A DNA stretch of 64,000 nt, taken from contig NZ_CP086120.1 in assembly GCF_021216675.1 (NCBI RefSeq), forward strand, positions 1,054,001 to 1,118,000, read 5' to 3'. Positions within the stretch are counted from its first letter, which is position 1, and each line of letters begins with the position of its first letter. Positions 44,470 to 52,183 of the stretch are shown here, piece after piece. The position numbers were made by a program, and so were the translations under genes. The stretch is from Streptomyces gobiensis. GTDB taxonomy: Bacteria; Actinomycetota; Actinomycetes; Streptomycetales; Streptomycetaceae. The notes beneath the pieces were generated by a model. That model had not been told where the DNA came from. It did no database searches and was given only the letters and a program-made list of their open reading frames with translations.

Positions 44470-44603
44470 GAAGGGGAGTAGCTCTTCGCCGGATCGTCGA
44501 CATACTGGGCGGTTTATCCCGCCCCGGCGCCCGGAGCGCACCAGTGCGGGTGCGCCAGCGAGACCTTCGGCAGCAGTGTCCTGGACGCTGCCGTGCCGAA
44601 GTG
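44470..44603 (+). promoter_or_regulatory. yybP-ykoY (manganese) riboswitch
   Basis: Both metal-binding strands of the class are present: GGGGAGTAGCTCTTCGCC from 44473 and GCCAGCGAGACCTTCGGCAG from about 44554. The closing GTGCCGAAG pairs back with CTTCGGCA. The gene 55 nt downstream is a GDT1-type transporter, the usual partner of this riboswitch, which turns expression on when Mn2+ is high. Confidence 0.85.
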
Positions 44604-44657
44604 TGCGCGCTCCCCGCGGATCCTGTCGGCACGGCCGACCCCAAGAGGAATCCGCTC

Positions 44658-45236
44658 GTGTTCAGCTTTACCGTCGCCGCCGTCGTGTTCTGCGTCGTCT
44701 TCCTTGCCGAGCTGCCCGACAAGACGGCTCTGGCCGGTCTGGTGCTCGGCACCCGCTACCGCGCTTCGTATGTCTTCATCGGCGTCGCGACCGCTTTTAC
44801 CCTGCATGTCGCGCTGGCGATCGCCGCCGGCAGCGTGCTCGCCCTGCTGCCGCAGCGGCTGCTCGCGGCGGTCGTCGGTCTGCTCTTCCTCGGCGGGGCG
44901 GCAATGCTGCTCTGGCAGAAGGACGACGGCGGGGAGGATGTGCGGCAGCCCGCCGACCAGTCCTTCTGGAAGGTCGCGAGCAGCGGCTTCATGCTCATCA
45001 TCGTCGCGGAGTTCGGCGATCTGACGCAGATCATGACGGCGAACCTCGCGGCGCGGTACGACGATCCGGTGTCGGTCGGCATCGGCGCGGTGCTGGCGCT
45101 CTGGGCGGTGGCCGGACTGGGCATCCTCGGCGGCCGCGCGCTGATGAGGCGGGTGCCGCTGCGCGTGATCACTCGCGTGGCGGCGGGGGTGATGGCCACA
45201 CTCGGCGCATGGAGCCTCTACGAGGCTTTCCCCTGA
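44658..45236 (+). CDS. TMEM165/GDT1-family manganese/calcium transporter
   Basis: The 192-residue protein has two copies of the family motif: FLAELPDKTALAG and IVAEFGDLTQIMTA (E-x-G/P-D-x-T), each followed by helices. This family exports Mn2+ in bacteria. The GTG at 44658 follows AAGAGGAA. The Mn riboswitch upstream supports the function. Confidence 0.88.
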   Translation: MFSFTVAAVVFCVVFLAELPDKTALAGLVLGTRYRASYVFIGVATAFTLHVALAIAAGSVLALLPQRLLAAVVGLLFLGGAAMLLWQKDDGGEDVRQPADQSFWKVASSGFMLIIVAEFGDLTQIMTANLAARYDDPVSVGIGAVLALWAVAGLGILGGRALMRRVPLRVITRVAAGVMATLGAWSLYEAFP

Positions 45237-45776
45237 CCCGGCCCCTTCCCGAAACCGGGGGCTCCGCCCCCAGACCCCCACCCCAGGTTGTGGGCACTCG
45301 CAGCCCCGCGAGGGGCGTGGGCCCGCCCTGCTACGCAACCACCCACCGACACCAGCCACGACGCTCCGGCCCGCCCCGTAACGGGGCTCGCGACGCTTGG
45401 TGGGCACAACCGGGCCACCGGCCCGCACCGGCAAACCCCGGGGCCCCGGGGCAAAGCCCCGGTTACGGGAAGGTGGGGGCACCTCCCAGCGGTAGCTGGG
45501 GGAGGGATACGGGGACACCCACCACAGCACCCCCAGCCAGTAGTTGCGCGGGCATGGCCCGGCAACGGGGCCACCCGGCGAGCCCGCGCCAGGACTCCCG
45601 CGCCCAGGGGCGCAAGCCCCGCCACGCGGCGGCCGCACATCGGTGCAGCCGGGAAGGGGCGGGGTACGGGGACACCCACTACGGCACCCCGCAGCCGGGC
45701 GAAGCCCGGCCACGCGGCGGGGCCGCACACCGGCACAGCCGGGAAGGGGCCGGGACACGGGGAAACCCCACCCGGG
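45237..45776. repeat. Palindromic repeat cluster, copies 4-5 and related units
   Basis: This 540-nt gap has no gene. A degenerate copy of the 46-nt repeat starts at 45287 (GTTGTGGGCACTCGCAGCCC) and a half copy GTGGGCACAAC ends at 45410. Repeats of GGAAGGGGCGGGGTACGGGG with ACACCCAC(T/C)ACGGCACCCC and GCGAAGCCCGGCCACGCGG follow to 45776. These are the elements found inside ramC (13035-13455) and before 3343. Confidence 0.75.
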
Positions 45777-46442
45777 CTAGGGCAGCCGCAGCTGGATCGT
45801 CCCGTCGGGAAGCACCGAAACGCGCAGACCCTCCAACGTGTCGACAACCCCCGTCGGCGCGAAAGCCCCCGCCCGCGCCCCGACCCCCAGCACCCGCATA
45901 CCCGCCGCCTTCCCCGCGGCGACCCCCGCCTCGGAGTCCTCGAGGACAACGCAGTCCGCAGGATCGACCCCCAGCTCCGCCGCCCCCTTGAGAAAACCCT
46001 CCGGGTCCGGCTTGCTCGCGCTCACCGACTCAGCGGTGATACAGATCTGGGGGATCCGCAGCCCCGCTGCGGTCATCCGGGCCGTGGCGAGCGCGGCATC
46101 CGCCGAGGTCACCAGCGCGTGCGGCGCCCCCTCAAGCGCGGCCAGAAAAGCGGCCGCGCCCGGTATCGGCACAATGCCCGCGGTGTCGGCGGTCTCCTGG
46201 GCCAGCAGCCGCCGGTTGTCGGCGTAGTTCTCCGCCATCGGACGGTCCGGGAGGAGGATCGCCATCGTGGCGTACCCCTGTCGGCCGTGCACGACCTTGA
46301 GGACCTCGCCCGGATCCATGCCCTGCTCGGCGGCCCACCCCCGCCAGACCCGCTCCACCGCGGCGTCGGAGTTCACCAGGGTGCCGTCCATGTCGAGCAG
46401 CAGCGCGCGGGCGGTGAGTATCACGGGAGCAGCGTCGTCCAT
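45777..46442 (-). CDS. HAD-superfamily sugar phosphatase-like protein
   Basis: The 221-residue protein has the HAD motifs: LLLDMDGTLVNSDAAVERVW, ALVTSADAALA, the Lys in VSASKPDPEGFLKG and VVLEDSEAGVAAGKAAGMRV. It resembles sugar-phosphatases of the YfbT/2-deoxyglucose-6-phosphate type. The ATG at 46442 is the natural start. Confidence 0.86.
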   Translation of the reverse strand: MDDAAPVILTARALLLDMDGTLVNSDAAVERVWRGWAAEQGMDPGEVLKVVHGRQGYATMAILLPDRPMAENYADNRRLLAQETADTAGIVPIPGAAAFLAALEGAPHALVTSADAALATARMTAAGLRIPQICITAESVSASKPDPEGFLKGAAELGVDPADCVVLEDSEAGVAAGKAAGMRVLGVGARAGAFAPTGVVDTLEGLRVSVLPDGTIQLRLP

Positions 46443-46596
46443 GGTGAGCGCCTCCAGGGGAAGAAGGAGTGGCCCCGTCCGCCGGTCAGGGAACCCGCCG
46501 TCAGGTGCGGGAAGCGAACGGAGCCACTTTGTTTCCCCACCATACAAACCACCCCGCCACAACGCCAGCCCGCCCCCGCCTCCGCCCCGGGGGCGA

Positions 46597-47475
46597 TCAG
46601 TCCGTTCTTTCCTCCAGTGAGCGGCGGGTGTTCGGGCCGTACACGCCCTCGGCGTCGCCCCGCACGCCATATCCGCTCTGATAGCGCTGGACCGCGTAAC
46701 GGACCCCGTCGTCGTATTCGCCGTCGACCGGGTCGCTGTAGAGATTGACCTGCGCGAGCCGCCGCTGCAGCTCGGCGACCTCGGGACCGGAGTCGCCCTG
46801 CCGCAGAGTCCCGCCGCCCTGCGCCGGTCGGCCGCCGCTCGTTGTCGCCTCCGCACCCGACGCGTCTGACACGCCTGACCCGCCTGACCCGTCTGACCCG
46901 CCTGACCCGCCCGATACGGTTGACGCGCTCGACGGCGCACCGGCGGACGGGGCCGTATCCGTAGTGCCCGACGCCGCCGGGCTGCGGGAGGCCGACGCCT
47001 CCTCGTCCGCCACCGCGCGCCGGGAGCGGGACGCACTCGCGCTGGGCGATGGGCTCGATATGGAGGGGCTGCCGCTCGGGCGCACCGGACCGCCGGTCGC
47101 GGACGCCGGGTCCGTGGGCGTCACTGCCGACGGTCTGCCGCCATCGGGCCGCGCCTCGTCCTCCACATCCCGGTCCCCCTCCTTCAGCGCAGCGACGAAC
47201 ACCGCACAGCCGACCACAGCCAGCGCCGCGCCACCGATGGCGATCGCGCGTCCCGGCCCCCTGCGGCGGCGGTGCGATACGGGACGTATGGCGACCCTCT
47301 CATCGGCGCTACGAGCCGGACCGGCGGGGAACAGCGCCACATCCGCTGGGTCGGGCCCCTCCTCGGGCAGGTCGGCTGGCCGGAACACCGCCTTCACGGC
47401 CGCGCAGTGGCAGGACGGCCGGCCCGCCTTGTCTCCTGGTCTACGGCAAACCGGACATTGCTGAACTCCGGTCAC
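46597..47475 (-). CDS. Membrane protein with zinc-ribbon N terminus and peptidoglycan-binding C terminus
   Basis: The 292-residue protein starts with a Cys/His cluster (CPVCRRPGDKAGRPSCHCA), then a membrane helix (AIAIGGAALAVVGCAVFVAA), a long Ser/Gly/Pro linker and a C-terminal PG-binding-1 domain (LRQGDSGPEVAELQRRLAQV, YGPNTRRSLEE). The inside ribbon and outside wall-binding domain suggest a wall-linked sensor or structural protein. GTG start at 47475. Confidence 0.78.
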   Translation of the reverse strand: MTGVQQCPVCRRPGDKAGRPSCHCAAVKAVFRPADLPEEGPDPADVALFPAGPARSADERVAIRPVSHRRRRGPGRAIAIGGAALAVVGCAVFVAALKEGDRDVEDEARPDGGRPSAVTPTDPASATGGPVRPSGSPSISSPSPSASASRSRRAVADEEASASRSPAASGTTDTAPSAGAPSSASTVSGGSGGSDGSGGSGVSDASGAEATTSGGRPAQGGGTLRQGDSGPEVAELQRRLAQVNLYSDPVDGEYDDGVRYAVQRYQSGYGVRGDAEGVYGPNTRRSLEERTD

Positions 47476-47579
47476 GGTGGCGCCCCTCCCTCGGAATCGC
47501 AAAAAGAGTACTGGACCCCTGTGACGCCAATGGCCTCACTCCGCTGTACGGTCGGCCGCACAGCGCTGACCATGGGTTT

Positions 47580-49601
47580 ATGACGCATGCGCGGCCCGCG
47601 GCGCGGGAAACCGGCCAGCCCAAGCGCACCCTCTATCTGGCCATGGGCGCCCTGCTCATGGGGATGCTGCTGGCCGCGCTCGACCAGACCATCGTGTCCA
47701 CCGCGCTGCCCACCATCGTCAGCGACCTCGGCGGTATGAACCACCTCTCCTGGGTGGTCACCGCGTATCTGCTCGCCGCGACCGCCGCCACCCCGCTGTG
47801 GGGCAAGCTCGGCGACCAGTACGGACGCAAGCGGCTGTTCCAGAGCGCGATCGTCATCTTCCTGATCGGCTCCGCACTGTGCGGGCTGTCGCAGAACATG
47901 GCGGAGCTGATCGCCTTCCGCGCGGTACAGGGCCTGGGCGGCGGCGGGCTGATGGTGCTGTCGATGGCGATCGTCGGCGACCTGATGCCGCCCCGGGACC
48001 GCGGCCGCTACCAGGGCCTGTTCGGTGCGGTCTTCGGTGTCACCAGCGTGCTCGGCCCGCTGCTCGGCGGACTGTTCGTGGACCATCTGACCTGGCGCTG
48101 GGTCTTCTACATCAATCTGCCGCTCGGTGCCCTCGCACTCTTTGTCATCGCCACGGTGCTGCACATTCCGGTGCGTGCCGAGAAGCACCGGATCGACTAT
48201 CTCGGCACCTTCCTCATCGCCTCCGTCGCCGCCTGCGTGGTGCTGGCGACCTCGCTCGGCGGCACCACCTGGGCCTGGGACTCCCCGCAGATCACCGGGC
48301 TCGGGGTGCTGGGCGTGGTGCTGCTCGCGGCGTTCATCCGCGTTGAGCGACGGGCCGCCGAACCGGTGCTGCCGCTGAAGCTCTTCGGCATCCGTACCTT
48401 CACCATCTGCTCGGTCATCGGCTTTGTCATCGGCTTCGCGATGTTCGGCTCAATGACCTATCTGCCGACCTTCCTCCAGGTCGTGCACGGCGTCTCACCG
48501 ACCCTGTCCGGTGTGCATCTGCTGCCGATGGTCCTCGGCATCCTGACCACCTCAACCCTCTCCGGCCAGATCGTCAGCCGCACCGGCCGCTGGAAGGTCT
48601 TCCCCATCCTGGGCACCGCCGTCACCACGATCGGCCTGCTGCTGCTCCATAATCTCGACCAGCACAGCGCCACCTGGGAGATCAGCGTCTACTTCCTGGT
48701 CTTCGGACTGGGACTCGGCCTGGTGATGCAGGTGCTGGTGCTCATCGTGCAGAACGCGGTGGATTACCGGGACCTTGGCGTCGCCACCTCAGGCGCCAGC
48801 TTCTCCCGCTCGATCGGCGCCTCGGTCGGGGTCGCCGTCTTCGGCACGATCTTCACCAACAAGCTTGGCCCCCGGCTGGAAACCGCGCTGGAGGGCGAGC
48901 CACTGCCACCCGGGGTCACCCCCCAGACGCTGCAGGAAGACCCGCGTGCCGTCGCCGAGCTCACCGCCGAGGAGCAAGCCGGGGCGCTGCACGCCTACGC
49001 CGAGTCGATCACCGATATCTTCCTCTGGGCGGTTCCCGTGACCCTGGCCGCCTTTGTCCTCGCGTGGTTCCTCAAGGAGACCCCGCTACGCGCCAGTGTG
49101 CAGGTACCGGATGAGAGCGAAACCCTGGCTGTCAACCCGGTGGAGCGTTCCTCCCGCGATGAACTCATCCGCGCGCTGACCCTGTTGAGCAGCCGCGAGG
49201 GCCAGAAGGGTCTGTACGTCCGGCTCACCGAGGACGCCGGTCTTGACCTACGGCCTGCGGCGAGCTGGCTGTTGCTGCGGATTCACCGTTATGGCTCGGT
49301 CGTACCGGCCCTGCTCGCCGAACGCACCGGGATCGACCGGGGCATCGTCGCCGCCGGGGCCCGGCAGATCGAGGAGCGCGGTCTGGCGGTACGTGAGGGG
49401 CTGCCCCTGATCCTCACCGCCTCCGGCCAGGATGCCGCCGACCGGCTCTCGGTCGCCCGGGAGAAGGCCCTGGCCGAGCTGCTCGGCGACTGGTGGACCC
49501 CGGACCGGCCACGCGATCTGACCGCACTGGTCCACGAGCTGTCCGAAGAACTAGGCGGCTGCGACAACGAAACCCCGGACGAGGACCGGGACAGGGCCTA
49601 G
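47580..49601 (+). CDS. DHA2 MFS drug transporter fused to a MarR-like C-terminal domain
   Basis: The 673-residue protein begins with 14-helix DHA2 sequence (LAALDQTIVSTALPTIVSDL, YLLAATAATPLWGKLGDQYG, FRAVQGLGGGGLMVLSMA). After about residue 510 it continues with a 150-residue soluble part (ALTLLSSREGQKGLYVRLTE, LAERTGIDRGIVAAGARQIE, LPLILTASGQDAADRL) that reads as a MarR-like winged helix. A transporter with its own regulator-like tail is an unusual fusion, although it occurs in Streptomyces. Substrate unknown. Confidence 0.82.
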   Translation: MTHARPAARETGQPKRTLYLAMGALLMGMLLAALDQTIVSTALPTIVSDLGGMNHLSWVVTAYLLAATAATPLWGKLGDQYGRKRLFQSAIVIFLIGSALCGLSQNMAELIAFRAVQGLGGGGLMVLSMAIVGDLMPPRDRGRYQGLFGAVFGVTSVLGPLLGGLFVDHLTWRWVFYINLPLGALALFVIATVLHIPVRAEKHRIDYLGTFLIASVAACVVLATSLGGTTWAWDSPQITGLGVLGVVLLAAFIRVERRAAEPVLPLKLFGIRTFTICSVIGFVIGFAMFGSMTYLPTFLQVVHGVSPTLSGVHLLPMVLGILTTSTLSGQIVSRTGRWKVFPILGTAVTTIGLLLLHNLDQHSATWEISVYFLVFGLGLGLVMQVLVLIVQNAVDYRDLGVATSGASFSRSIGASVGVAVFGTIFTNKLGPRLETALEGEPLPPGVTPQTLQEDPRAVAELTAEEQAGALHAYAESITDIFLWAVPVTLAAFVLAWFLKETPLRASVQVPDESETLAVNPVERSSRDELIRALTLLSSREGQKGLYVRLTEDAGLDLRPAASWLLLRIHRYGSVVPALLAERTGIDRGIVAAGARQIEERGLAVREGLPLILTASGQDAADRLSVAREKALAELLGDWWTPDRPRDLTALVHELSEELGGCDNETPDEDRDRA

Positions 49602-49663
49602 CCTCCGCGTTTCAGCCCGGGGGCGGTTGCCTTCTGCACTACAGCGCTTCCAAGCCTGTCGGC

Positions 49664-51256
49664 CTATTGGTGTCGAGATTTCACGTCGTGGTGACGCCCC
49701 ATGGTCAATGCGGCTTCACCACGACCGGATGCACCCCACAGGAGCAGCACAACTGCGGCAAGCGCGCAGGCAAGGGCGGCGGCACCGCAACGCAATGCCA
49801 GCTGGAGCCCGTCGACGAAGGACTGTTGTACCCAGATAGCCAGGCGTGCCGGGTCGGCTGCGGGCATCGGAGCATCGAAGCCGGCTGTCGGCCCCTGGGA
49901 GATGACCGAATCGACCAGGTCATGCGTTTGGCCGGAGGGGAGGCCGGATGCCGCCGCCTGTTGGTGAAGTGAAGCGCGCATCCGGGCCGTAAGGACCGCG
50001 CCCAGGGCCGCGACGCCGACGGCTCCACCGAGTTCCCGCAGGGCGTCCATGAGAGCCGACGCCATCCCGGTCCTGCTGACCGGTGAGCGTTGAACGACCG
50101 CGACCAATGCGGGGATGAACGTGAGGCCCGCTCCGGTGCCGAGCATGGGCAGTAGCCACCAGTAATCGGCGTATGCGGCGTCGCGGCCGTACCGGCTGAG
50201 CCCCAGCAGGGCGAGGGCGCTCAGTGCCATACCCAGGGTCAGGGGGGCGCGGGCTCCGTAACGGCCGGTCAGGGCGCCGGCGGCGGGGGCAGCGAGCACG
50301 ATGAACGCCGAGGCCGACAGGAACACGGCGCCGGCGCCCGACGCCGACCAGCCGAGGATGTCCTGGAGGTAGATGCTCAGGAAGAAAACGCCGCCGAACA
50401 GTCCCATGCTGGCCGTGAAGTAGGCGACAGCCGCAGCACCGCAGACTCTGTCTCGCAGCAGCCTGAGGTCCAGCATGGGCCGTGCACCCCGCCATTCGAC
50501 CAGGACGAAGGCGAGCAACGACAGGACCGCCACCACGAGGGTGACCCGGACGGTGGGTGCCCGCCAGCCGTCGACCGGTCCCTGGACCAGGGCGTACACC
50601 AGACTGCCCAGTCCGGTGACGGCGAGGGCTTGGCCGATGGGGTCCCACCGGGCCGCAACGGCGGGTGGTCGCGGCAGCACCCGTAAGGCGAGGACGAATG
50701 CGACCGCGCCAATCGGAATGTTGATCCACATGACGCTGCGCCACCCGAGCGAGTCGACCAAGGGGCCACCGATGGATGGGCCGAGTGCGAGCCCCAGGCC
50801 GGCAGCCGCGCCCCGCACCCCCATCGCCCTGGCTCGTCTTCGGTCTTCGGTGAAGGTGTGGCGCAGTAGGGCGGTACTGGCCGGCATGACAACAGCGGCT
50901 CCGGCCCCTTGGACCAGGCGCCCGGCCACAAGCAGGGACCAGGTGGGCGCGATGGCGCCAAGCGCGGATCCCGCGATGAAGATGAGCAACCCGACGAGAA
51001 AGGCGGGCCGCTGGCCGAGCCAGTCACCGAGGACGCTGGCGGACAGCAATGTGGCGGCGAAGATGAGGGTGTAGCTCGCCACCACCCATTGCAGTCCGCT
51101 GACGCCCACGTCCAGCTCTTCTCCGATACTGGGCAGCGCGTTGTTGACGGCGAGATTGTCGAGCATGGCCATGAAGACAGTGCTGGACACGACTGCCAGC
51201 ACCACCCGCGGCCGTCGCACCGCGGGTCCACCGCGGGCGGTACCGGAGCCGGTCAC
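49664..51256 (-). CDS. DHA2-family MFS exporter of the polyketide locus
   Basis: The 530-residue protein has 14 helices with AMLDNLAVNNALPSIGEELD, GRLVQGAGAAVVMPASTALL and an Asp in helix 1 as in EmrB/QacA exporters. Its GTG overlaps the gamma-carbonic-anhydrase stop (GTGA), so it is coupled to that gene. Position beside the PKS suggests export of, or resistance to, its product. Confidence 0.85.
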   Translation of the reverse strand: MTGSGTARGGPAVRRPRVVLAVVSSTVFMAMLDNLAVNNALPSIGEELDVGVSGLQWVVASYTLIFAATLLSASVLGDWLGQRPAFLVGLLIFIAGSALGAIAPTWSLLVAGRLVQGAGAAVVMPASTALLRHTFTEDRRRARAMGVRGAAAGLGLALGPSIGGPLVDSLGWRSVMWINIPIGAVAFVLALRVLPRPPAVAARWDPIGQALAVTGLGSLVYALVQGPVDGWRAPTVRVTLVVAVLSLLAFVLVEWRGARPMLDLRLLRDRVCGAAAVAYFTASMGLFGGVFFLSIYLQDILGWSASGAGAVFLSASAFIVLAAPAAGALTGRYGARAPLTLGMALSALALLGLSRYGRDAAYADYWWLLPMLGTGAGLTFIPALVAVVQRSPVSRTGMASALMDALRELGGAVGVAALGAVLTARMRASLHQQAAASGLPSGQTHDLVDSVISQGPTAGFDAPMPAADPARLAIWVQQSFVDGLQLALRCGAAALACALAAVVLLLWGASGRGEAALTMGRHHDVKSRHQ

Positions 51257-51825
51257 GGGGACCCCTCCCGCTGGTGGGGTGGTTCCGCCCGAGACCGGTG
51301 AAGGCGTGACATGGCGAGGTTGGCGCGTGCAACGACCTGGATCGCGGCCAGATCCTCCTGCTGCACAGGGCGTACCAGAGCGGCCCTGGGGCCGGCCACG
51401 ACGGAGCTAGGCGCGATGCGACGGTTTTCGGGGACCACGGTGCCCGCCGCAACGATGCAACCCCGCCCGATGCGGCTGCCGTTGAGCAGGACGGTGCCCA
51501 TGCCGATCAGTACGTCGTCCTCCACATGGCAGCCGTGCACTGTGGAGTTGTGGCCGATGGAGACGCGGGCGCCGATTCTCACGGGATAGCCGGGGTCGGC
51601 ATGCAGGACCACACCGTCCTGCACATTGGACTCCTCTCCCACCTCGATCATGTCGTAATCCGCACGCAGCACGGCGTGATACCAGACGCTGGACCGGGCC
51701 CCCAGACGCGCCGCTCCGAGGATGACCGCGGTGGGGGCAACGAAGGCCGTGGAGTGGATGTCCGGCGTGTTACCCGAAACACTGTCAATGAGCGGGTAAA
51801 TGCCGTCTGTTGTCGGCCTTTCCAC
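51253..51825 (-). CDS. Gamma-carbonic-anhydrase-like left-handed beta-helix protein
   Basis: The 190-residue protein has hexapeptide repeats and the CA-type metal region: VLRADYDMIEVGEESNVQDG, VVLHADPGYPVRIGARVS and IGHNSTVHGCHVEDDVLIGM. These supply the three His ligands expected for zinc. It lies divergent to the PKS and is coupled to the MFS gene. In such loci these proteins may supply bicarbonate for malonyl-CoA or act as hydrolases; neither is shown. Confidence 0.82.
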   Translation of the reverse strand: MERPTTDGIYPLIDSVSGNTPDIHSTAFVAPTAVILGAARLGARSSVWYHAVLRADYDMIEVGEESNVQDGVVLHADPGYPVRIGARVSIGHNSTVHGCHVEDDVLIGMGTVLLNGSRIGRGCIVAAGTVVPENRRIAPSSVVAGPRAALVRPVQQEDLAAIQVVARANLAMSRLHRSRAEPPHQREGSP

Positions 51826-52183
51826 TGAACCCCCTTTTCTGCTTGGTCAGTTGAGCGCCACACCCCCGCGCCACCCCGTAGTGGCTGCCCAGAAAAACCT
51901 GGGAAGATGCCTCACACGTTTACTTGGCAAATAGAGACAGTAAGCGCAAATATGTAATAGGATTTTCTGCATATAACACCGCCCAGTATTGATTGATATT
52001 TAGAAGACTTCTGACATATTTCCATCTTTTAGAGATTGAAATACCTCCACCCATTGATGCATCTGGCATCTCTGCTTATGTTTATGTTGATCAGAACCTA
52101 TGGCCGCTGTCAGCGCCTTCCACCTGTCCGCATGTCCCCTTCCGTTCTCCTGCTGTCAGGAATAGATCTTGAAGGAGTGCTCT
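51826..52183. promoter_or_regulatory. AT-rich divergent promoter region of the polyketide locus
   Basis: From about 51930 to 52090 the sequence is far richer in A/T than anything else in the window (words such as GCAAATATGTAATAGGATTT). It contains a short palindrome AGAAGACTTCT at 52002-52012. No gene fits. It separates the divergent PKS and gamma-carbonic-anhydrase genes and is likely to hold both promoters and a nucleoid-protein (Lsr2-like) target. Confidence 0.5.

Noticed and set aside
45237..45776. Repeat cluster considered as a CRISPR array
   Set aside because: Units differ in length and spacing, spacers are themselves repetitive, and no cas gene is near.
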